This document shows positions 1 through 7,752 of a stretch of 64,000 nt of DNA, piece by piece (positions within the stretch are counted from its first letter, which is position 1; each line of letters begins with the position of its first letter). The stretch comes from Mesorhizobium hawassense (lineage in GTDB: Bacteria > Pseudomonadota > Alphaproteobacteria > Rhizobiales > Rhizobiaceae): assembly GCF_003289945.1 (NCBI RefSeq), contig NZ_QMBP01000013.1, positions 1-64,000 of the forward strand. The letters run 5' to 3'. The position numbers and the translations under genes are program-made. The notes below the pieces were generated by a model, which saw only the letters and a list, made by a program, of their open reading frames with translations, had not been told where the DNA came from and searched no databases.

Positions 1-721
1 GACGCCGCATCTGACGCTGCACGGTCTGAAGGATGAGTTGGCCGATCGCGGGGTCAAGGTCTCGCACAATGCGGTATGGCAATTCCTGCGCCGCGAGGGG
101 CTGAGCTTCAAAAAAAACGCTGTTCGCCCTTGAACAGGCACGTGCCGATATTGCCCGTCGGCGCCAGCGATGGCGATCCTGGCAGACAGGCCTCGATCCG
201 CAGTGCCTGGTCTTCATCGACGAGACCTGGATCAAGACCAACATGGCTCCGCTGCGCGGCTGGGGGCCGAAAGGCAAGCGGCTGCGCGGCCTGGCTCCAC
301 ATGGCCACTGGCGCACACTGACCTTCCTCGGCGACTGCGCTGCGATCGGCTCGCGGCGCCTTGCGTCTTCGACGGGCCAATCAACGGCCAATGCTTCCGC
401 GCTTATGTCGAGCAGCAGCTCGTCACTGTGCTAAAGCCGGGCGATATCGTCATCATGGACAATCTTGGAAGCCACAAGTCAGCGGCCATCAGGCAATTGA
501 TCAAGGCCGCCGGCGCCAGGCTCTGGTACCTGCCGCCCTACTCCCCGGACCTCAATCCCATCGAGCAGGCCTTCGCCAAGATCAAACACTGTATGCGCCA
601 AGCGCAGAAACGCACCGTCGAGGACACTTGGCGCCACATCGGCCACCTCGTCGAAACAATCGAGACAGCCGAATGCAGCAACTACTTCGCAAACGCCGGA
701 TACGCTTCCGTCAAAACGTGA
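1..721 (+). pseudogene. IS630-family transposase, frameshifted and 5'-truncated by the window edge
   Basis: A DDE transposase read in three pieces. Frame 2 from base 2 gives a helix-turn-helix-like stretch ending in FLRREGLSFKK. At an eight-A run (110-117) the reading continues in frame 3 as KKTLFALEQ and then VFIDETW, which carries the first catalytic Asp. Near 335-345 it returns to frame 2 as LRCDRLAAPCVFDGP, followed by IVIMDNLGSHK (second Asp) and YSPDLNPIEQAFAKIK (catalytic Glu), ending at 721. IS630 members can use an A-run frameshift, so the first shift may be programmed. The second looks like a one-base deletion, so the element is probably dead. I could not identify the terminal inverted repeats with confidence. 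Confidence 0.85.
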
Positions 722-752
722 AAGAGTCTAGGAACATACCGGAGACGGCGGA

Positions 753-1133
753 CTACCAGCCTAGCATCTTCACGAAGGCATCGAATTTCTCGATTCCGGA
801 CGATGCGGGATAGCGCCTGGTAAATTCGGCCGGTTTGAAGGGCATTGACCGGTAGTCGAATTCCCATTCGCGCTCGGCGAAGTGATAATCCATTCGCAGG
901 TTTTCGCGGTCGAGTTCGATAGGATTGTTCACGCTCACGACCAGCGTGTGCATCGAGGTGAGGGCGTGGAATCTGCCCTCCGCATATGCGGAACGTATGT
1001 GGCGAACCAAGTCGACCATCGACTGCTGATCGAACGCGGTCGCTGTGAGAGAGGTATAGAACGCCTCGATCTCGGCCTCGGCGACGCGGTAAGCCGGGTG
1101 TAGCTGTTCTTTGAGTCGAAACGGCCCATTCAC
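753..1133 (-). CDS. Conserved-looking hypothetical protein, 126 aa
   Basis: A soluble, charged protein from a GTG start (VNGPFRLKEQL) preceded by an AGGAG-like sequence, ending KMLGW. The same frame stays open upstream into the transglycosylase gene, but that part is low-complexity Arg/Ser shadow, so the GTG start is preferred. It begins 13 bases after the stop of the upstream minus-strand transglycosylase gene, which suggests co-transcription. No domain was recognised. It lies just 31 bases from the transposase remnant but appears complete at its C-terminus. Confidence 0.55.
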   Translation of the reverse strand: MNGPFRLKEQLHPAYRVAEAEIEAFYTSLTATAFDQQSMVDLVRHIRSAYAEGRFHALTSMHTLVVSVNNPIELDRENLRMDYHFAEREWEFDYRSMPFKPAEFTRRYPASSGIEKFDAFVKMLGW

Positions 1134-1146
1134 CGCTCCTGAATGA

Positions 1147-2325
1147 CTACAGCTTCGCCAGCAAGTCCGGCGTCGGCCAGCCATCGACCGGCAACCCGAG
1201 CCGCATCTGCTCCTTGCGGATCGCTTCGCGCGTGTTGGTGCCCAGAATGCCGTCGACCGTGCCGACGTCATAGCCCTTGGCTTCGAGCTTGGTCTGCAGC
1301 GCCTTCATCTGGTCGCCGCTGAGGCCCTGCTCGGGCGTGCGCGGATCGAATTGCGGCGCGCCGGCAAGACGTGTGGCAAGCACGGCCGCGGTCAGCGCAT
1401 AGGTGAAGGACTGGTTCCATTCCAGATAGACGTCGAAATTGTCGTAGGTCAGGAAGGCGGGGCCCTTGCGGCCCATCGGCAATGCCAGGCCGGCCTTCAA
1501 CCCGTTGTCGATGAGCGGGTTGCCGTTGGGTTCGGTAACACCCCACTCAGCCCATTGCGACAGCGGCAGTTTGTTGGTGCGGCCGGTCTGGTCCCACGGC
1601 ATATCGTCGGGGACGCGCACTTCCTGGACCCAGGGCTGGTCGCGCTTCCAGCCGCGCGACATGATCTTGTTGGCCGTCGTCATGATGACGTCGGGCACGC
1701 TGCTCCTGAGATCGACCTTGCCGTCGCCGTCGCCATCGACGCCCTCGGCAAGGTAGTCGGTCGGCAGGATCTGCGTCTGGCCGATCTCGCCGGCCCAGGC
1801 GCCCTCGACGTCGGCCGGCAGCACGCCGCGGTCGATGAGCGTCAGCAGCGGCACCAATTGCTGCCGGAAGAGCTCGGGCCGGCGGCAATCATGCGAGAGC
1901 GTGACCAGCGCATTCAGCGTGTGGAAATCGCCTTGCACGGCGCCAAAATCGGTCTCCAGCCCCCAGAAGGCGGCGATGATGGCCGGCTGGACACCGAATT
2001 CCTTGTCGGCGCGGGCGAAGACGTCGGCATATTTCTTCAGATTGGCGGCGCCCTGCTTCAGGCGATAGCCAGAAATCATGCGGTTGGAGAATTCGGTGAA
2101 GGTCTGGGTGAAGACGCCCTGGGCACGGTCGCGCGCCAACGCCCGCTCGTCGATGGCGGCGTCTTCCAGCGCGTCTAGGCCGACGGCGCCGACGCCGGCC
2201 GCCTTGGCTTCGGCAGCCACGCCCTGCTTCCAGGCCCCGAAGTCGCCACCGCATTCCTGTGCCGCGGCGGGCAGTGCAAACACGCCGACAAACAGCGCCG
2301 CCAGGATTTCAACGCGCAATCGCAT
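1147..2325 (-). CDS. Lytic murein transglycosylase, MltB-like (SLT_2) with C-terminal peptidoglycan-binding domain
   Basis: Predicted periplasmic enzyme that cleaves the MurNAc-GlcNAc bond non-hydrolytically to give 1,6-anhydro ends. With the chosen start it is 392 aa: signal peptide (about 1-22, ending LPAAAQ), SLT_2 catalytic domain with the Glu in WGLETDFG (about residue 124), and a PG_binding_1 domain in the last 60 residues (ALQTKLEAKGYDVGTVDG). The start is the ATG after AAAGGGAAGCG. The open frame extends 26 codons further upstream without signal character. It is the first of several peptidoglycan-active genes in the first 14 kb. Confidence 0.9.
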   Translation of the reverse strand: MRLRVEILAALFVGVFALPAAAQECGGDFGAWKQGVAAEAKAAGVGAVGLDALEDAAIDERALARDRAQGVFTQTFTEFSNRMISGYRLKQGAANLKKYADVFARADKEFGVQPAIIAAFWGLETDFGAVQGDFHTLNALVTLSHDCRRPELFRQQLVPLLTLIDRGVLPADVEGAWAGEIGQTQILPTDYLAEGVDGDGDGKVDLRSSVPDVIMTTANKIMSRGWKRDQPWVQEVRVPDDMPWDQTGRTNKLPLSQWAEWGVTEPNGNPLIDNGLKAGLALPMGRKGPAFLTYDNFDVYLEWNQSFTYALTAAVLATRLAGAPQFDPRTPEQGLSGDQMKALQTKLEAKGYDVGTVDGILGTNTREAIRKEQMRLGLPVDGWPTPDLLAKL

Positions 2326-2507
2326 CGCTTCCCTTTCGAGACCGGCGCATGGCCCCATCGTGACCCCGGACCGGGATCGGACAGGCGCATGCGAGGATTT
2401 CAAAGCTCAGGAGCCGCCAGGCACTCGGACGAGTGCGCTGCTCCAGATTACCAGCGGTTGCATGTTTCGCCGCCCGCCGTGTCGAAAAGCAGGCGGGAGA
2501 TCGGATG

Positions 2508-3299
2508 TCAACGGGTGTTCTGCCGCAGCCACTTCTTCCAGGCAGCTTCCGAGCCGTTGAAGACGTTGATGTCGGATTTGCCGGTCATGCCGGGCACGAT
2601 GCCGGTTCCGGTGTACTGCCAGAACGTGAAGGGATGGCTGCCATATTTCTCACGCGGGTGGCCCGCGACCGAGCGCAGCCAGTAGGGATAGCCGCGGAAG
2701 GTCGCCAACTGGTTGTCGTCGAAGAAGTCGATGGAGGTGTAGATGATCGGCTTCTTGCCGTAATGCCGCCCGACGATTTCGAGGAAGGTGGTCATCTCCG
2801 CGCGCACCGTCGCCGGGTCCGGCCGCAGCCTGCAGGTCGGCGATTTCGGGTTCCATTCCATGTCGAGCACCGGCGGCATCGCCGACGGGTCTCTCGGAAC
2901 ATTGGCGATGAACCAGCGCGCCTGGGTCTCGGCGGGCGTGCAGAAATAGAAGAAATGATAGGCCGCGCGCGGAATTCCGGCGGCACTGGTGCGCGCCCAG
3001 TGCTCGTTGAAATATTCGTCGAAGCGGTCGCCGCCTTCCGTCGCCTTGATGAAGGCGAAGGAGATCCCGCTGGCCCTGGCCGCCGGCCAGTCGACCGAGG
3101 TTTGGTATTTGGAAACATCCGTGCCGTGGATGGCGTAGTTCCACGGCGCGCCGCTGTCCCATTCGTGCGGCTTGGAGTCCTCGAATTTGGGCGCGCGCAC
3201 GGCAACCGTCTGCGCGGAAGGCGACAGCGGCGAAAGATCGTCCACCGTTGAGCAGGCGCCCAGCAGCGTCAGCATCAAGATGGCCGCAAGACGGCGCAT
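2508..3299 (-). CDS. GH25 lysozyme-like lipoprotein
   Basis: Predicted N-acetylmuramidase of glycoside hydrolase family 25, 263 aa. The N-terminus MRRLAAILMLTLLGAC carries a lipobox with Cys16. The GH25 domain follows, with HGTDVSKYQ (about 58-66) and the catalytic DxE in PVLDMEWN (Asp146/Glu148), then YTSIDFFDD and WQYTGTG near the end. The start ATG has GGGGAATGCC upstream; a longer frame to 3389 lacks signal features. A lipid-anchored GH25 protein in a Gram-negative probably remodels the wall from a membrane, but its location is inferred. Confidence 0.88.
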   Translation of the reverse strand: MRRLAAILMLTLLGACSTVDDLSPLSPSAQTVAVRAPKFEDSKPHEWDSGAPWNYAIHGTDVSKYQTSVDWPAARASGISFAFIKATEGGDRFDEYFNEHWARTSAAGIPRAAYHFFYFCTPAETQARWFIANVPRDPSAMPPVLDMEWNPKSPTCRLRPDPATVRAEMTTFLEIVGRHYGKKPIIYTSIDFFDDNQLATFRGYPYWLRSVAGHPREKYGSHPFTFWQYTGTGIVPGMTGKSDINVFNGSEAAWKKWLRQNTR

Positions 3300-3418
3300 G
3301 GCATTCCCCAAGCCGGGTTCAGCCGGCCGCTGATGGGTCTTTGCAGATGGCCGTTGCTTGCGCAGGCCCCCTCCGGACGGTCGCCCCACAGGACCGCCCT
3401 AAGCCTCATTGTCTGTCC

Positions 3419-3460
3419 GTGTCGTTGTCCCAAAACCGCTGCGCACTTTTGGGCGACATG
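3419..3460. repeat. Dispersed 42-base palindrome, copy A
   Basis: An imperfect palindrome with arms TCGTTGTCCCAAAA and TTTTGGGCGACA around CCGCTGCGCAC. Two related copies occur at 38820-38858 and 44641-44684. All three have the same orientation relative to the next plus-strand gene. It sits in the gap between the divergent GH25 and serine hydrolase genes, about 130 bases before the hydrolase start. Confidence 0.85.
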
Positions 3461-3587
3461 AAACCAGTTGATCGCCGAACATGGTTGATAATCCATTGAC
3501 GGTGCTCGACGACGCAGATGATTTTGCGGAGGCAATGGCGGCAAATCGATGACATAAATCGTGCCGGCGAATCCAAAGGCGGAAAAG

Positions 3588-4970
3588 ATGCGGGCTGTCG
3601 TGAAGTTCATCAAATGGCTGCTCGGCCTCGTGGTCCTGGCGGTGGCAGCACTTTTTGCCTGGCTCTATTTCGCGCCGCCGGAACTGATCCGCGTCGGCTC
3701 CGGCTATTCGGCCAAGATCGTCTGCTCGAACGTCTTCATCGCCGGACGCGACGCCAACCAGGTCCTGGCCGTCGACGTGCAGGCGCCCGGCCATCCGTTG
3801 CTAAAGCTGATGAAAGTCTCCGTCGACAAGGAGAGAGGACTGGTTTCGGCCGGCCTGCTCTGGGTGCTCGGCAAAAGCGTCGCGGTGGAGCGCGACGGTG
3901 TCGGCTGCGCCTCGGTTCCCGACGGCGACACCGGCAAGGCACGGCAGACATCGCTGCATGCCGGCCCGGTGGATGCAACACAGCCGAACGCGCTTTGGCC
4001 CGAGGGTGAGCAGGTAGATCCTTCGCAGAACCCCGAGATCGCAAAAATCGTCGACGACGCGGCTATGACCGGCACCGGCATGCGGGCGATTGTGGTGGTG
4101 AAGAACGGCCGCGTCGTCGCCGAGCGCTATGGTGACGGCTTTTCGGCCAAGACGCCGCTGCTCGGCTGGTCGATGACCAAGACGGTGAATGCCGCGATCG
4201 TCGGCACGCTGGTCAAGGACGGCAAGATCGCCGTCGACGCCAAGGGTCTGTTCGCGCCGTGGAAGGCCGACGGGCGCGCCGCCATCAGCCTTGCCGACAT
4301 GATGGCGATGTCGAGCGGGCTGGAGTTCAACGAGGATTATGGCGACGTCGCCGACGTGACGCGCATGCTCTATCTCGAGCCGGACATGGCGCGTTTCGCC
4401 GAGGCGAAGCCGCTGACCGGCGAGATCGGAAAGGTGTTTTCCTATTCGAGCGGAACGGCGGTGATGCTGTCGCGACTGTGGCAGGACGCGGTCGGCGACA
4501 AAGCCAAGGCACTGGCCTGGCCGCGGGCGGCGCTGTTCGAGCCGCTCGGCATGCACAGCGCCGTGCTCGAAACCGACGAGCAGGGCACCTTCGTCGGCTC
4601 GTCCTATCTCTACGCCACGGCGCATGACTGGGCGCGCTTCGGCCAGTTCCTGCTGCAGGGGGGAACCTGGAACGGCAACCAGATCCTGCCCAGCGGCTTC
4701 GTCGACTGGATGCGCAAGCCGGCGGCGGCCTCGAAGGTCTACGGCAAGGGTCAGCTCTGGATCGAGGGACCGGGCGACGAGGAAAAGCCTGGCGCGGGCG
4801 CGGCCGCCGGCCTGCCTAAGGATACCTACTGGATGGAGGGCCATGACGGCCAGACGGTGGCTATCATCCCGTCGGAGCATCTGGTGGTGGTGCGGCTCGG
4901 ATTGACGCCGGCCAAGCTCGGCTATCGTCCACAAGCGATGGTGGGCGCGCTGGTCAAGTCGCTGCACTGA
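3588..4970 (+). CDS. Membrane-anchored beta-lactamase-fold serine hydrolase (class C/PBP4*-like)
   Basis: 460 aa from the ATG at 3588, which has AAAGGCGG just upstream; an in-frame GTG at 3561 is the alternative. A single N-terminal membrane helix (about 8-28, FIKWLLGLVVLAVAALFAW) anchors a periplasmic domain. Beta-lactamase family motifs are visible: SMTK (Ser195-Lys198) as SxxK, YSS (286-288) at the YxN position, and HDG near residue 410 at the KTG/HxG position. Probably an esterase or D,D-peptidase-like enzyme; substrate unknown. The next gene is convergent, only 31 bases away. Confidence 0.85.
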   Translation: MRAVVKFIKWLLGLVVLAVAALFAWLYFAPPELIRVGSGYSAKIVCSNVFIAGRDANQVLAVDVQAPGHPLLKLMKVSVDKERGLVSAGLLWVLGKSVAVERDGVGCASVPDGDTGKARQTSLHAGPVDATQPNALWPEGEQVDPSQNPEIAKIVDDAAMTGTGMRAIVVVKNGRVVAERYGDGFSAKTPLLGWSMTKTVNAAIVGTLVKDGKIAVDAKGLFAPWKADGRAAISLADMMAMSSGLEFNEDYGDVADVTRMLYLEPDMARFAEAKPLTGEIGKVFSYSSGTAVMLSRLWQDAVGDKAKALAWPRAALFEPLGMHSAVLETDEQGTFVGSSYLYATAHDWARFGQFLLQGGTWNGNQILPSGFVDWMRKPAAASKVYGKGQLWIEGPGDEEKPGAGAAAGLPKDTYWMEGHDGQTVAIIPSEHLVVVRLGLTPAKLGYRPQAMVGALVKSLH

Positions 4971-5001
4971 GGCATGTGATCGACAGGCGCCGCCAGCTTG
5001 T

Positions 5002-5310
5002 CTATGCGGCGGTCGGCAAAGGTTTGGCGCGATCCACACGCGCCCGCTCGTCAGGCGAGTTCATGACTTGCCAAAGATCGTTGCGGCGCTGGACGTTCAG
5101 CCAGAAATCCGGGCTGTTGCCAAACACTCTCGCCAAGATGAGCGCGGTTGCCGCGGTAACGTTGCGGCGGTCGTTGCACAGTTCGTTCACGTGCTTGCGC
5201 TGGACGCCCATCGCCTCGGCCAGAGCCGCCTGTGTCAAGCCGAGCGGCTGCATGAACTCTTCCGTGAGGATTTCGCCAACGGTTGCGGGCTTGCGTGCAG
5301 TCATCAACAT
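5002..5310 (-). CDS. higA: HigA-type antitoxin, XRE-family DNA-binding protein
   Basis: 102 aa with a helix-turn-helix in LTQAALAEAMGVQRKHVNEL followed by a HigA-typical NVTAATALILARVFGNSPDFW. It should bind and neutralise the toxin encoded 8 bases upstream and repress the shared promoter. The toxin-then-antitoxin order is the hallmark of HigBA rather than RelBE. Start taken as MLMTARKP; the ATG two codons later is also possible. Confidence 0.9.
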   Translation of the reverse strand: MLMTARKPATVGEILTEEFMQPLGLTQAALAEAMGVQRKHVNELCNDRRNVTAATALILARVFGNSPDFWLNVQRRNDLWQVMNSPDERARVDRAKPLPTAA

Positions 5311-5318
5311 GTCTCACC

Positions 5319-5618
5319 TCACTTATAGCTATGGTCGTCGAGATAGATGTCCGACGCCTCACCCCGGCTGCCGTCCCAGCGAAAGACCAGCCGCCATTGC
5401 TTGTTGACGCGGATGGAATGACAGCCTTCGAGATTGCCGCGCAGCTTCTCGAAATGATTGCTGGGCGGCACCCGCAAATCCTGGTCAGTCGCCGCATCGT
5501 CGATCATCTGGAGCTTGCGGAACAAGCGGCTTTCGAGATCGGATGGAATGTTGCGAGAGCGGGTATCGTCCACAAAGAAAGTCCGCAGCCATCCATCTCT
5601 GAAGCCGACGATCATCAC
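5319..5618 (-). CDS. higB: HigB-type (RelE superfamily) toxin
   Basis: 99 aa, a probable ribosome-dependent mRNA interferase. The C-terminal half has the HigB signature: NHFEKLRGNLEGCHSIRVN then KQWRLVFRW. The toxin gene precedes its antitoxin by 8 bases. The first two codons are both ATG, so the start could be one codon later. No truncation is visible. Confidence 0.9.
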   Translation of the reverse strand: MMIVGFRDGWLRTFFVDDTRSRNIPSDLESRLFRKLQMIDDAATDQDLRVPPSNHFEKLRGNLEGCHSIRVNKQWRLVFRWDGSRGEASDIYLDDHSYK

Positions 5619-5751
5619 ATGCGCCCGAATGCTGAGCTAATGTACCACTCTTTGGGTCATTCGACAATGCGAACTGTAGCAGCTCCTCTTGCTCCCCCTC
5701 ACGGCAGGCTGGAACAACGGGCTTTCTTGGGCCGAGGCCCCAAAAGCAGGG

Positions 5752-6414
5752 TCAGATGATCTTGATGACCGCCAGCCACGCATAACCGCGATAAAGCGTT
5801 CTGAAGCGGAAGGTTGCGCCGGCGCGCTGCGATTCCGATTCAAGCACGTCGCGCAGCGCGGCGCGCGGCGTGACATGGAATTTCCGCAGCCAGCCGCGCA
5901 GCAGGGAGCGGAACCAGCGCGGCAGGCCTTCCTGCTGGCCGAAATCGACAACATGCAGCGAGCCGCCAGGCGCGAGCGCGGCAATCGCGGCTGAAACCGT
6001 CTTCTCCCAGCCGGGGATCATCGACAGCGAATAGGAGACGAAGACGCGGTCGAAGCGCTCGATGCCGAAGAGAGCCTTGGCGTCAAAATCAGTGGCGTCG
6101 CCGCGCGCCAGGTTGACCTTGTTGGACAAGCCTTCGCGAGCGGTGGCCGCGCCCGCCGTTTCCAGCATCTCGGCGGAGATATCGAGGCCGAAGAAGTGGG
6201 CGTCCGGATAGCGACGGGCGGCGAGCACGATGTTGCGGCCGGTGCCGCAGCCGAGCTCCAGCACGGTGCCGCCTTGCGGCACGTCCAGCCCGTCGATCAG
6301 CCTGTCGCGGCCAAGCAGGTAGTATTTGCGGGTCAGGTCGTAGATGTGGCGCTGCCAGCGGTAGACGCCGTCCATCAGTTCGGCATGGCCGGCCGGCAGC
6401 TCCGTCGTGCTCAT
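5752..6414 (-). CDS. btaB: BtaB: SAM-dependent N-methyltransferase for betaine lipid synthesis
   Basis: 220 aa class I methyltransferase with motif I VLELGCGTGRN, motif II GLDISAEML and GDATDFDA. In the known pathway BtaB trimethylates diacylglyceryl-homoserine to DGTS, a phosphorus-free membrane lipid. The call rests on its position: its ATG overlaps the btaA stop by four bases (ATGA), the typical rhizobial btaA-btaB arrangement. The frame is open 31 codons upstream inside btaA, but the coupled start is preferred. Expected to be membrane-associated and co-regulated with btaA. Confidence 0.88.
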   Translation of the reverse strand: MSTTELPAGHAELMDGVYRWQRHIYDLTRKYYLLGRDRLIDGLDVPQGGTVLELGCGTGRNIVLAARRYPDAHFFGLDISAEMLETAGAATAREGLSNKVNLARGDATDFDAKALFGIERFDRVFVSYSLSMIPGWEKTVSAAIAALAPGGSLHVVDFGQQEGLPRWFRSLLRGWLRKFHVTPRAALRDVLESESQRAGATFRFRTLYRGYAWLAVIKII

Positions 6415-7658
6415 GCGGCGCGCTTTACATAGAGGTGGAAGCCGCCATAGATCGCCGAGCGGTCGCGGGCCGAATATTCGCGCGAGGCCTCGCTCTCGTA
6501 AGTCCATTGGTCGAGCAGCGAATTGGAAAGGCGGCCAGGCAGCAGGCTGGGCTCAGCCGCGGTGCGGAAGATGACGCGCGCACCGGTGGAAGCCGTGCGG
6601 GTGATCTCGGTCCATAGATCGTTGAGCAGGTCGTCGGTCATCCAGTCCTGCGCGTCGAGCAGCACGAAGCGGTCTACCGTGCCCGCATCCTTGGCGGCCA
6701 GGAACTTGATCAGATTGGCGTGGTGGATGGCGACGCGGTCGATATTGTCGCGGATCGTCTTGTAGTTGCGCTGTTCCAGATAGGCGGGCAGCGCTGCTTC
6801 GCCGGGTTGCGGATAGCGGCGGGCGAAGGCCTGCCAGGCGAAATAGTTGTTTTTCAGCGGGAAGTCGCAGGCGAGCTTTTCCAGCCGCGCCATCAAGACG
6901 CTTGCCATCGAGCCGTCGCCGGAGGTGATCAGCGAGTCATACTGCGCCGGCGGAATGCCGAGGCCGAACAGCGAGGCCTTGCGCGACGTCGCCCAGCGCA
7001 ACAGCTTCTTGTCGAAGACCGGCGCCAGCTCCTCGTTGAAGAAGCGGCGCTGCTCGCCGATGTTCTCAGCCTTCATGATGCCGGCCGGGTCGACGCCGAA
7101 CAGCTTGCCGACGCGATGGCCCATGGCGATGAAGAGGCCGAGCAGGCCGGTCTGGTAGAAGTTGCGGTCGAAGACCGAGATGCGGCGGCGGCCGCGCCAG
7201 TTGCGGCGCTCCCAGTAATGGCGGCTGACCGCATCCAGATGCGGCGCGATGAAGCGGTCATAGGCGTCCGAATTGTGGCTGGTTCCAGCGGCGCCGAAGA
7301 AGCGGAACAGGTCGCCCTGCGACGGCAAATGGCGCACCGCCTCCAGCTTCATGCGGTTTAGCGCGATGTGGGCGGCGTTGAGATCGACGGCGTCGATCCT
7401 GGCCGGCGAACGGGTCAGGTAGGCCAGAATGTTGCAGCCGCCCGAGGCGATCGTGACGACCCGGTGGCCGGCGCCGAGCTGCATGGCCTCCATGTCGACA
7501 TCCGGGTCCTCCCAGATCTGCGGATAGACCAGGCCGGAGAACAGGAAGGCAAAGAGCCGCTCGGAAATGCCGTCCTTCGACAATGCGCGGTTCTGATAGA
7601 CGGCCTTTCCGACTTCCTTGCCTCGACGATAAACGAGTTCTCCGGATACGTCCGACAT
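6411..7658 (-). CDS. btaA: BtaA: S-adenosylmethionine:diacylglycerol 3-amino-3-carboxypropyl transferase
   Basis: 415 aa DUF3419-family protein. It transfers the aminocarboxypropyl group of SAM to diacylglycerol, the first step of DGTS betaine lipid synthesis. Recognised from GLVYPQIWEDPDVDMEAM, the nucleotide-binding-like VVTIASGGCNILAYL, and the C-terminal FVLLDAQDWM region. The start MSDVSGELVYRRG has GGGGA about 10 bases upstream; 51 further open codons run into the Pho box region and are not coding. In Sinorhizobium this pair is induced by phosphate limitation through PhoB, and a strong Pho box lies 49 bases upstream here. Confidence 0.93.
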   Translation of the reverse strand: MSDVSGELVYRRGKEVGKAVYQNRALSKDGISERLFAFLFSGLVYPQIWEDPDVDMEAMQLGAGHRVVTIASGGCNILAYLTRSPARIDAVDLNAAHIALNRMKLEAVRHLPSQGDLFRFFGAAGTSHNSDAYDRFIAPHLDAVSRHYWERRNWRGRRRISVFDRNFYQTGLLGLFIAMGHRVGKLFGVDPAGIMKAENIGEQRRFFNEELAPVFDKKLLRWATSRKASLFGLGIPPAQYDSLITSGDGSMASVLMARLEKLACDFPLKNNYFAWQAFARRYPQPGEAALPAYLEQRNYKTIRDNIDRVAIHHANLIKFLAAKDAGTVDRFVLLDAQDWMTDDLLNDLWTEITRTASTGARVIFRTAAEPSLLPGRLSNSLLDQWTYESEASREYSARDRSAIYGGFHLYVKRAA

Positions 7659-7706
7659 GGAAAGGTGATTCCCCGTTTGCGTTGGCGCAAGCGGGTAGCG
7701 CAGCGT

Positions 7707-7747
7707 CATGACAGGCAGGTGACAGCCTGTTGACGGCAGGCTGACGC
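7707..7747 (-). promoter_or_regulatory. Pho box array (PhoB operator) for btaAB
   Basis: On the minus strand two near-perfect half-sites form CTGTCACCTGCCTGTCATG (7725 to 7707), 11 bases apart as PhoB requires. Two weaker half-sites continue upstream at the same 11-base phase, CCGTCAA (7736-7730) and GCGTCAG (7747-7741). The array ends 49 bases before the btaA start and begins within 10 bases of the upstream gene's stop. Confidence 0.88.
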
Positions 7748-7752
7748 GAATT

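Noticed and set aside
5640..5751. Possible terminator or small RNA between higB and btaB
   Set aside because: No stable stem with a T run and no conserved RNA core was found.
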